Below are positions 1 through 6,814 of a stretch of DNA of 8,634 nt, piece by piece (within the stretch, counting starts at the first letter, position 1; each line of letters starts with the position of its first letter). The notes beneath the pieces are model-generated. The model was not told where the DNA came from and searched no databases. It worked only from the letters and a program-made list of their open reading frames with translations. The position numbers were made by a program, and so were the translations under genes. This stretch comes from CAYOPZ01 sp964406005 (GTDB taxonomy: Bacteria; Bacteroidota; Bacteroidia; Bacteroidales; SM23-62): NCBI GenBank assembly GCA_964406005.1, contig CAYOPZ010000058.1, positions 1 through 8,634 on the forward strand. Direction: 5' to 3'.

Positions 1-18
1 ACTAGTAGTTAAAATCAG

Positions 19-67
19 GAAATGTCAAAGAAGGGTTTGAGATACCAATGCCCTTCTTTGACATTTC
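19..67. terminator. Long perfect hairpin, probable terminator of an upstream gene
   Basis: Bases 19-35 (GAAATGTCAAAGAAGGG) are the exact reverse complement of bases 51-67, giving a 17-bp stem around a 15-nt loop. The G/C-rich part is next to the loop and the 3' arm contains CTTCTTT. No long T-run follows the stem, so it is not a textbook intrinsic terminator, but the symmetry could work in both directions. Stop codons in bases 1-10 (TAG, TAG, TAA) allow an upstream gene to end just before it. Alternatively it is a short dispersed inverted repeat. The hairpin is certain from the sequence; the terminator role is inferred. Confidence 0.5.
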
Positions 68-100
68 AATTTGAAGATGATCCGGATGCTCCTTGCCATA

Positions 101-129
101 GGGGGGGGTATTATATCATTATATAATAC
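101..129. repeat. G8 homopolymer joined to an A/T-rich inverted repeat
   Basis: Eight consecutive G residues (101-108) run directly into an inverted repeat. Bases 108-116 (GTATTATAT) are the exact reverse complement of bases 121-129, separated by CATT. The A/T arms contain TATAAT on the plus strand (122-127) and a similar hexamer on the minus strand, so the site could hold a promoter -10 element. I found no -35 element at normal spacing and no TAnnTTTG Bacteroidota-type -7 box. It could be a regulatory site, a slippage-prone tract or a short hairpin; function is unproven. Confidence 0.35.
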
Positions 130-140
130 GAATGAGTATT

Positions 141-161
141 TAAGACAATTCAATTGTCTTA
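141..161. promoter_or_regulatory. 21-bp palindrome, candidate operator
   Basis: Bases 141-150 (TAAGACAATT) are mirrored exactly by bases 152-161 (AATTGTCTTA) around a single central C. This gives ten-base half-sites with two-fold symmetry, the geometry expected for a dimeric transcription factor. It lies about 107 bp upstream of the first sulfatase start and is the only long symmetric site with almost no spacer in the leader. As RNA it could only form a weaker hairpin with a five-base loop. The symmetry is directly visible; the operator role is inferred, and no regulator gene lies in the window. Confidence 0.4.
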
Positions 162-267
162 TAACAACGATGTATCTGCCGGCGGCAGGATAAAAGTCGG
201 GTGCCATTGATGCTATAAACGGCCGAGGTCCTTAATTACTTGAAACCGTAAATAAATAAAACAGATC

Positions 268-1716
268 ATGAAACAATACGTAAGGAAAGCTCTATTGTTA
301 ACTGTTGTGATAATGATTACACGGTTTTCACTGTTTGCACAGTCAAAACTGCCGAACTTCATCATCATTTTTGCCGATGATATGGGATACGGCGATTTAA
401 GCTGTTTCGGGCATCCGACCATCCGTACGCCCAATCTTGACCAGATGGCGGTTGAAGGAATGCGTTTTACGCAATTTTACGTAGCCGCCAACGTATGCTC
501 TCCCAGCCGCGCCGCCCTTCTTACCGGCAGACTGCCCATACGGTCCGGTGTTTATCCAGGTGTATTCCGTCAGTTTTCAGCCAGCGGTTTGCCGCACAAC
601 GAGCTGACGATTGCCGAATTATTAAAGCAAAAGGGATACGGGACAGCCATTATAGGCAAATGGCATTTGGGCTCGCAGCCTGAATTCCTTCCCGCGAAGC
701 AGGGTTTCGATTATTACTTTGGGATCCCCTATTCCAATGATATGGGCAAGGTAGGCCCGTTTGGAGACAATCCTGAATGGGCAGCATTTTCAGCCCAAAA
801 TCCCCCGTTGCCCCTGTACAGGAATGATGAAGTTATAGAATATGAACCTGATCAGCATCAATTGACAAAAAGGTATACCGAAGAGGTCCTGAATTTCATC
901 AGAGATCATAAAGACAATCCCTTCTTTGTTTATTATCCCAATAATTTCCCCCATACTCCCCTATATGCTTCTGATGATTTCAGCAACATAAGTGCAAGAG
1001 GTTTGTATGGCGATGTGGTACAGGAACTTGACTGGAGTGTAGGCGAAATTCTGAATGAACTTAAGAATCTGGATCTTGACGAAAACACATTTGTCGTATT
1101 CACCAGTGATAACGGACCCTGGCTGATGATGAACGAAAACGGCGGTTCGGCAGGTCTGCTCTTTGAGGGTAAAGGTTCGACCTACGAAGGGGGGTTGCGT
1201 GAACCCATGATCGCCTGGTGGCCGGGTAAGATACCGGCGAATGTAATCAACGAAGCGCTGGCCTCGTCCATGGATCTTCTGCCCACCATGCTTGCCATGG
1301 CCGGTATTGAAATGCCGCAGGACAGGGATTATGACGGCATGGATATCCGGGATTTGTTCTACGGCAAAGCTGAACAAGTTCGGGAAGTGCTTTACTATTA
1401 TCATATGGACGGAGTATTGCGTGCCATCAGGAAAGGGTCCTGGAAGGCGCATTTTGAAACACAGTTGTCCTATTCCCGGGAACCCGCTGTTGTACATGAT
1501 CCGCCGTTATTATATAATATTGAAATGGACCCCTCTGAAAAATATGAGGTTGGCGAAGATCATCCCGAGATTATTGCCGAAATGAAAGCACTGTACGATA
1601 AGCAGATTGCAACCGTAATACCGGCAGAATCGGAGATCAATAAAACCATTGAAGGTGCTCCTCAATTCGGGCCCGGTTCCGCACCCGGCGGTTCTCCGCC
1701 GAATGAGACACCATAG
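268..1716 (+). CDS. Secreted arylsulfatase A-like sulfatase (type I, Cys-type)
   Basis: This 482-residue enzyme should hydrolyse a sulfate ester from a sulfated glycan outside the cytoplasm. A signal peptide (1-24) ends at FA|Q. The catalytic motif CSPSRAALLTG starts at Cys77, which must become formylglycine; Arg81 belongs to the same motif. The metal and sulfate pocket is complete: D37/D38, GKWHLG at 130-135 (K131, H133), H229, SDNG at 280-283 and K302 in GKGSTYEGG. The block from 302 to about 320 (GKGSTYEGG, REP, WPG) closely resembles human arylsulfatase A and GALNS, so family assignment is firm but substrate is not. A Gly/Pro-rich tail of about 20 residues follows the fold. It is the first gene of the array and ends in TAG, 12 bases before the next ATG in the same frame. 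Confidence 0.93.
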   Translation: MKQYVRKALLLTVVIMITRFSLFAQSKLPNFIIIFADDMGYGDLSCFGHPTIRTPNLDQMAVEGMRFTQFYVAANVCSPSRAALLTGRLPIRSGVYPGVFRQFSASGLPHNELTIAELLKQKGYGTAIIGKWHLGSQPEFLPAKQGFDYYFGIPYSNDMGKVGPFGDNPEWAAFSAQNPPLPLYRNDEVIEYEPDQHQLTKRYTEEVLNFIRDHKDNPFFVYYPNNFPHTPLYASDDFSNISARGLYGDVVQELDWSVGEILNELKNLDLDENTFVVFTSDNGPWLMMNENGGSAGLLFEGKGSTYEGGLREPMIAWWPGKIPANVINEALASSMDLLPTMLAMAGIEMPQDRDYDGMDIRDLFYGKAEQVREVLYYYHMDGVLRAIRKGSWKAHFETQLSYSREPAVVHDPPLLYNIEMDPSEKYEVGEDHPEIIAEMKALYDKQIATVIPAESEINKTIEGAPQFGPGSAPGGSPPNETP

Positions 1717-1728
1717 AGTGCCGAGCAT

Positions 1729-3642
1729 ATGAAATCAATAGCAGGCATGTCCCTTGCAGGGTTGGCCGCTGTCTCAGCGCTGCCCTTTACAAGCTGCAAC
1801 AAGCTTCCGGACAAACTGCCCAATATCCTTTGGATTACCAGCGAGGATAACAGTGCCTATTTTACCGGATGCTATGGCAATGACTTTGCTTCAACACCTA
1901 ATATTGATAATCTGGCCGGTGAAGGCTTTCTGTATACACACGCCTATTGTACCAATGCAGTCTGCTCGCCCTCCAGAAATACGATCATTACCGGGGTTTA
2001 TTCCGCATCCGGAGGCAATGAGCAGATGCGAAGCGACTACCCCATGTCGGATGAAGTGAATACCTATGCGGAATACCTCAGACAGGCCGGTTATTATTGT
2101 ACCAACAATTCGAAAACCGATTACAATACATCGGGTATCGATCCCGATGAGATCTGGGATGAAAGCAGCAATACCGCCCATTATAAAAACCGGCCGGAAG
2201 GCAAGCCCTTTTTTGCCGTTTTCAACTCGATGATCAGCCATGAAAGCAGTATATTCCGGCAAATACCCACTGAGGAGCTCCGGCATGACCCGGAAGAAGT
2301 CCCCCTGCCTCCCTATCATCCGGACACCCCTGAAATGAGGCACGACTGGGCACAATACTATGACGAGATCGAGGACATGGACGCATGGGTCGGCAATCTG
2401 CTGCATGAACTGGATTCTCTGGGACTTGCAGACAATACGATCGTTTTTTATTATGGTGATAACGGAGGTGTGCTGGCCCGGAGCAAACGCTTTGTTTATG
2501 AGACGGGAACACAAATCCCGCTGGTTATCAGGATACCGGAAAAATACAAATACCTCTATCCTGCAAAGAACCCGGGTGACAAGGTTGACCGTTTGGTCAA
2601 TTTTGTTGATCTGGCCCCAACGCTGTTAAGTATTACCGGAATTCCCATACCCGGTTATATGCAGGGGGATGCCTTCCTGGGCAAACAAAAGACAAAGGAT
2701 CCGGAATACACTTTCATGTCACGCCAGCGCATGGACGAGAGGTACGACCATGTTCGCGCCGTTCGCGATAAGCAATACCGTTACATCAGGAACAATATGC
2801 CTTTCCGCATCACCATGCAGCATATTGCTTTCCTTTTTAATGCTCCATCTGCCCAATCATGGGAAGATGCCTTTAAGGCAGGAAAAACCAATGAAGTTCA
2901 AAGCAGGTTCTTCCGGACAAAACCTGTGGAAGAGCTTTACGATACGGAAAACGATTACTGGGAAATCAACAACCTGGCCGGCGATCCTGCCTATGCCGAT
3001 GTAATGGAAAGGATGCGCCATGCGCTTGACCGGTGGGAAAAGGAATATTATGACGCAGGTCTTGTTCCTGAAACGGATTACCGGGTTTTTATGGGTAATG
3101 CATCGATGTACGATTACATGCGGTCTTCCGGCTGCCCTTTTGACAAACTGCTCGAGGCATCCAGGCTGGCAACGCTGGGCAATGCCGGGGATATCGGCAA
3201 ATATACCGAGTATCTCCAGGATGATAACAGTGCGGTTCGCTACTGGGGCGCAACAGGATTGCTGATCCATAAGGACAATGCCCTGGATGCCATCCCCGCA
3301 TTAATGGAATCGGCCGGTGACCGGTCAGCTGCCGTGGCCACGTTATCAGCCGAAACCCTTTACAACCTGGGAGAAAAAGAGGCGGCGATAAAAACCTACG
3401 TACGCCTGTTGCAGGATACCCTGACATACGACATGACCGACCGCACATACGCATTGAACAGCATTGATGCGATCGATGACGACAGTCCGGAAATCATCGA
3501 TGTCGTGCAAAAACTGTATTTTGATAAGTCAGCCGGCGTGCAGGGTTTTGCCCGTTACAGTGCATATGACATATCGATGTCGGAATATCTGCTCAGGAAA
3601 TGGGGAATTATAGCAGAGCAACCTGTAACTTTTAATTTTTAA
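1729..3642 (+). CDS. SGSH-like sulfatase lipoprotein with C-terminal HEAT-like domain
   Basis: This 637-residue protein starts with a lipoprotein signal ending at Cys23 (FTSC), so the enzyme is probably membrane-anchored. The sulfatase motif CSPSRNTIITG begins at Cys79, with Arg83. Other pocket residues are E39/D40 in TSEDN, K129 in NNSKTDYN (replacing the common GKxH motif), H171 and GDNGG at 243-247, then RSK at 251-253. This set, with HVRAVRDKQYRYIRN at 341-355, is typical of the heparan N-sulfatase (SGSH)-like branch, SulfAtlas S1_8 by my recollection. Bacterial members act on glycosaminoglycans and also on algal polymers, so the bond cut is unknown. Residues about 473-625 form helical pairs resembling HEAT repeats, an addition beyond the usual fold. 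Its ATG is 12 bases after the stop of gene 1. Confidence 0.92.
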   Translation: MKSIAGMSLAGLAAVSALPFTSCNKLPDKLPNILWITSEDNSAYFTGCYGNDFASTPNIDNLAGEGFLYTHAYCTNAVCSPSRNTIITGVYSASGGNEQMRSDYPMSDEVNTYAEYLRQAGYYCTNNSKTDYNTSGIDPDEIWDESSNTAHYKNRPEGKPFFAVFNSMISHESSIFRQIPTEELRHDPEEVPLPPYHPDTPEMRHDWAQYYDEIEDMDAWVGNLLHELDSLGLADNTIVFYYGDNGGVLARSKRFVYETGTQIPLVIRIPEKYKYLYPAKNPGDKVDRLVNFVDLAPTLLSITGIPIPGYMQGDAFLGKQKTKDPEYTFMSRQRMDERYDHVRAVRDKQYRYIRNNMPFRITMQHIAFLFNAPSAQSWEDAFKAGKTNEVQSRFFRTKPVEELYDTENDYWEINNLAGDPAYADVMERMRHALDRWEKEYYDAGLVPETDYRVFMGNASMYDYMRSSGCPFDKLLEASRLATLGNAGDIGKYTEYLQDDNSAVRYWGATGLLIHKDNALDAIPALMESAGDRSAAVATLSAETLYNLGEKEAAIKTYVRLLQDTLTYDMTDRTYALNSIDAIDDDSPEIIDVVQKLYFDKSAGVQGFARYSAYDISMSEYLLRKWGIIAEQPVTFNF

Positions 3643-3675
3643 ATTAGTTAAAGAATAAATTTAAATTTTTTTATT

Positions 3676-5187
3676 ATGAATACGTTGAATCCAAAATTGA
3701 TGGCCTTACCCCTGGCAGCGTTTACGGGCACCATGACGGTTTCCTTGCATGCACAGGAAACAAGCGGACAGAAACAATATAATGTGCTTTTTATTGCTTC
3801 GGACGATATGAGCAGTGACCTGAATGCTTTCGGTAATCCGGAAGTATATACGCCCAATTTAGACCGGTTGGCGAAAATGGGTATTGTTTTTAACAATGCT
3901 TATAATCAGGCTCCTCTTTGTGCCCCAAGCCGGGCATCCCTGATGACCGGCTACCTTCCTGCTGTTACGGGAGTATACGACCTTCCCACGAATTTCCGGG
4001 AAGCCATTCCGGCAGCTGTCACTTTACCCCAGATGTTTAAAAATAACGGCTATTTTACCTGCAGGATAGGTAAAATTTATCATCAGGGAGTCCCGGGCGA
4101 CATTGGACATCCCGGTCCGGACGATCCGCAATCCTGGACGACAACTTACAATCCGATCGGGAAGGACAAGACGGATGAATATAAACTGGTAGCCGATGCT
4201 CCCATGCTGGGAACATACCTTGCCATGGATTGCAATGATGATGAGCTCACAGACGGTATTTCCGCCAATGTGGCTCTCAGCATTTTACGGGACCGGTCGG
4301 GAAATACACATGCCAGCGCTTACGGCGGTTACAGACAGGGTCGTGTGAATCCGCAACCGTTTTTTCTCGCTGTTGGCTTCTACCGCCCCCATATACCCTA
4401 TATGGCACCCAGGAAATATTTTGATATGTACCCGCTGGATAAAATAAAGCTTCGTGAACAGCGTGATGATGACTGGGATAACAAACCGATGGCAGCCGCC
4501 TGGATCTGGCCTCCGAATGCGGGTACAACGGAGGAACAGCAAAAGAAAGCCATACAGGCCTATTATGCATGCATTACTTTTGTGGATGCACAGATCGGGA
4601 AACTGTTGGATGGTCTGGAGGAATTCGGTCTGCTGGACAACACGATCATAGTGTTTTGGAGCGATCACGGGTATAATTTGGGAGAACACGGCCAGTGGCA
4701 GAAGCAAACGCTCTTTGAAAAGGCATCCAAGCAGCCCCTGTTAATTGCCGTTCCCGGTATGGCCAAAGGTGAAACCACTGATGCAATAGTGCAGATGGTG
4801 GATATCTATCCTACCCTTGCTGAAATTGCAGGTTTAAAAGCCCCGAAAGATCTCAGCGGGCATAGCGTGGTTCCCTTGTTGAAAGATCCTGATACGGAGT
4901 GGGATTACCCTGCATTCACCGTTCAGGCAAGGACAGTGAATCCACGGGCCCAGGACAGGCCATATCCATACAATTTCAACCCCAACGTGAACTCAGACAG
5001 TCCCACCATTTACGGTCACTCCGTCAGGGTCAAGCGGTATCGTTACACCGAGTGGGATGAAGGAAGGGCAGGATCAGAACTTTATGATTATGAAACCGAT
5101 CCAATGGAATTCAACAATCTTGCCGGTGATCCCGAGTACAAGGATCTGGTAGAAGAGCTTTCCGGGATCCTTCATTCGAGTTATTGA
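3676..5187 (+). CDS. Secreted iduronate-2-sulfatase-like sulfatase, copy A
   Basis: This 503-residue enzyme has a signal peptide with predicted cleavage at HA26|Q27. The sulfatase motif CAPSRASLMTG begins at Cys82 (future formylglycine) with Arg86. D43/D44, GKIYH (K133, H136), RPH (H239), SDHG (D330, H331) and K343 in HGQWQKQT match the active-site layout of human iduronate-2-sulfatase, which also uses Asp-His rather than Asp-Asn. Members of this branch (SulfAtlas S1_7 as I recall) remove 2-O-sulfate from uronic acids or act on algal glycans; the exact target is not deducible. A paralogue is gene 5 (6815-8350); the two align without gaps over about the first 170 residues. A 33-base A/T-rich gap, including the 12-base palindrome AAATTTAAATTT (3657-3668), separates it from gene 2. 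Confidence 0.93.
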   Translation: MNTLNPKLMALPLAAFTGTMTVSLHAQETSGQKQYNVLFIASDDMSSDLNAFGNPEVYTPNLDRLAKMGIVFNNAYNQAPLCAPSRASLMTGYLPAVTGVYDLPTNFREAIPAAVTLPQMFKNNGYFTCRIGKIYHQGVPGDIGHPGPDDPQSWTTTYNPIGKDKTDEYKLVADAPMLGTYLAMDCNDDELTDGISANVALSILRDRSGNTHASAYGGYRQGRVNPQPFFLAVGFYRPHIPYMAPRKYFDMYPLDKIKLREQRDDDWDNKPMAAAWIWPPNAGTTEEQQKKAIQAYYACITFVDAQIGKLLDGLEEFGLLDNTIIVFWSDHGYNLGEHGQWQKQTLFEKASKQPLLIAVPGMAKGETTDAIVQMVDIYPTLAEIAGLKAPKDLSGHSVVPLLKDPDTEWDYPAFTVQARTVNPRAQDRPYPYNFNPNVNSDSPTIYGHSVRVKRYRYTEWDEGRAGSELYDYETDPMEFNNLAGDPEYKDLVEELSGILHSSY

Positions 5188-5328
5188 ACGAACCATGGTG
5201 AAATAAGAAAACCTGTTTTGATAAATGGAAATGAACTCAGGGGCACTTTCACCAGGCGGCTATGGCATGCAGGAGTCAGGCCCCGGACAGGCGTATTGAA
5301 AATATTCCCAATATAATGCTATATAAAA
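5188..5328. other. 141-bp intergenic gap, longest within the array
   Basis: No gene is supported here. A 24-codon frame at 5225-5299 has no recognisable content. TGGTGAAA (5196-5203) is mirrored by TTTCACCA (5247-5254), but with a 43-base spacer this is weak. TATAAT occurs at 5312-5317, only 11 bases before the next ATG, too close for a normal promoter. The gap could hold an internal promoter or a processing site separating genes 1-3 from genes 4-6; neither is shown. No T-rich terminator hairpin is seen, so read-through transcription from gene 3 is plausible. Confidence 0.4.
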
Positions 5329-6768
5329 ATGTTACATTATAACAAATTAATGATCACGCTGCCATTATTAGCGGCAGCAGGTTGTACAACAACCAGGATG
5401 AATGACAAGCCCAATGTTATCCTCATAATGGCTGACGATCTTGGCTATTCAGGCATTACGCCTTTTGGAGGGATCAATCTTCAAACTCCCGCTCTGGACA
5501 AGCTTGCATCGGAAGGAGTTATATGTACCGACTTCTGTACAAACGCCCCTGTGTGTTCTCCGACGCGGGTATCCATTATGACCGGCTCTTACCAGCAGAG
5601 GGCGGGGTTGAATTTTATCTATCCCGAAAATGATCCTTCCGCTGGATTGGATCCTGCTGTACATCCCTCATTTGCGATGCAATTGAAAGATGCAGGATAT
5701 CGTACAGGCGTATTCGGGAAATGGCATATGGGCATGGATGTCAGGTTCAATCCCGTCAATCATGGTTTTGATGAATTCCGCGGTTTCCTGAAAGGTAATG
5801 TGGATTTTATTTCTCATATGAATACAACCCCGGAAGTCGACTGGTGGTACAATACAGAACCGGCTGATGAACCCGGATACGCAACGGACCTGATCAACAG
5901 ATATGCCGTTGATTTTATCAAAGACAGTGAAGGAAAACCATTCTTCCTGTACATACCTCATGCAGCGATCCATACACCTATACAGGGGCGGGACGACCCA
6001 CCCATTCGTACCGACAGCACCTATGCATATGACAACGGTGGGGATATGCCTGTTGAAGAATATGAACGGAGGTACAGAGAGATGATAAAGGTCATGGATG
6101 AGGGTGTGCAGATGATCCTGGATGAACTTGCCAGACAGGATATTCTGGATAAAACATTGATCATCTTCCTGTCAGATAACGGGGCAGAAAGAACCGCTGC
6201 AGAAAAATATCCCGGCGCAAACGGATTTTTCAATGGGTCAAAGGCCAGCTTGTATGAAGGGGGTATTCGCGTACCGGCGATATTCTATTATCCCGCATCA
6301 ATGAAACATAGATATAACAATGATTTGATGCTGACAATGGACCTTATGCCGACCATACTCGATTTCTGTGGAGTTGAAAACGACAGAACCATAGACGGAA
6401 TTTCCCTCCTGCCTTCACTGATTGATAATGAGCCAATGCCCGAAAGAGACGTATTCTGGGCCGATCTCGGATCCATTGCAATGCGGAGCGGGGAATGGAA
6501 GTTGGTATACCAGATAAATTTTAATTTCACGGAACCATCCACCCCCACACACACTGTTGAATTGTTCAATATGATGATTGATCCCAAGGAGCAACATGAC
6601 CTGAGTGCATCTTATCCGGAGAGAACCGAAGATATGAAGGCAGCAGCCGAGAACTGGTGGACTGAAGTCACCAGGGGGACAAAACTTGAAGGAACATCAC
6701 CACATGAGTTCAGCCTTCCCGGCATGCCGGCACCGCAGGAACAGACGCCTGCCCCTGCTGTGGAATAA
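5329..6768 (+). CDS. Arylsulfatase A-type sulfatase lipoprotein
   Basis: This 479-residue sulfatase begins with a lipoprotein signal whose lipobox AAGC gives Cys19 as the lipid-bearing residue. The catalytic motif CSPTRVSIMTG starts at Cys76, with Arg80. D36/D37, GKWHMG at 130-135 (K131, H133), H215 in HAAIHTP, SDNG at 282-285 and K305 in GSKASLYEGG complete the pocket. The GSKASLYEGGIRVPA block places it with arylsulfatase A-type enzymes, but it is clearly distinct from gene 1: it has the GFDEFRGFLKGNVDFISH segment (146-163) and DWW (171-173). The target sulfate is unknown. The C-terminus ends in a Pro/Ala/Glu-rich tail of about 20 residues. The ATG at 5329 was chosen because it supplies the only Lys of the signal n-region; Met8 would drop it. 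Confidence 0.93.
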   Translation: MLHYNKLMITLPLLAAAGCTTTRMNDKPNVILIMADDLGYSGITPFGGINLQTPALDKLASEGVICTDFCTNAPVCSPTRVSIMTGSYQQRAGLNFIYPENDPSAGLDPAVHPSFAMQLKDAGYRTGVFGKWHMGMDVRFNPVNHGFDEFRGFLKGNVDFISHMNTTPEVDWWYNTEPADEPGYATDLINRYAVDFIKDSEGKPFFLYIPHAAIHTPIQGRDDPPIRTDSTYAYDNGGDMPVEEYERRYREMIKVMDEGVQMILDELARQDILDKTLIIFLSDNGAERTAAEKYPGANGFFNGSKASLYEGGIRVPAIFYYPASMKHRYNNDLMLTMDLMPTILDFCGVENDRTIDGISLLPSLIDNEPMPERDVFWADLGSIAMRSGEWKLVYQINFNFTEPSTPTHTVELFNMMIDPKEQHDLSASYPERTEDMKAAAENWWTEVTRGTKLEGTSPHEFSLPGMPAPQEQTPAPAVE

Positions 6769-6814
6769 ATGGCCGTGCCATGATGAAATAACCATAATTA
6801 TAATTAACAATACC

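Larger units (their letters stand above)
68..267. other. Non-coding leader upstream of the sulfatase array
   Basis: This stretch has no convincing coding frame in either direction. It carries the G8 tract, the A/T inverted repeat and the 21-bp palindrome described separately. The last 40 bases before the ATG at 268 are A-rich (AAATAAATAAAACAGATC), as is usual for Bacteroidota start regions that lack a Shine-Dalgarno sequence. The promoter of the array most likely lies here, since no comparable space exists upstream of genes 2, 3 or 5. I could not pick a definite -33/-7 pair. Confidence 0.5.

Noticed and set aside
19..67. Invertible promoter bounded by inverted repeats
   Set aside because: Only 15 bases lie between the arms, too few to hold a promoter, and no recombinase gene is visible.
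176..188. 13-bp G/C palindrome CTGCCG-G-CGGCAG
   Set aside because: Six-base arms are expected by chance in DNA with such G/C clusters, and the symmetry does not extend further.
25..207. 60-codon minus-strand frame in the leader
   Set aside because: It runs through the hairpin, the G8 tract and the palindrome, has poor coding composition and no recognisable motif.
961..1497. 178-codon minus-strand open frame
   Set aside because: It lies antisense within the well-supported first sulfatase, has no recognisable domain and is best explained by that gene's codon composition.
1774..1800. Possible loss of the GKxH active-site motif in the SGSH-like enzyme as a sign of inactivation
   Set aside because: That branch commonly has a K-T-D-Y-N type motif at this place (K129 here), and all other catalytic residues are intact, so the enzyme is probably active.
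1891..2514. 207-codon minus-strand open frame
   Set aside because: It is fully antisense to the catalytic part of gene 2 and shows no family motif or signal; a shadow frame.
5225..5299. 24-codon frame (MEMNSGALSP...) in the gap between genes 3 and 4
   Set aside because: It is too short, with no start context or similarity to a known leader peptide; insufficient support.
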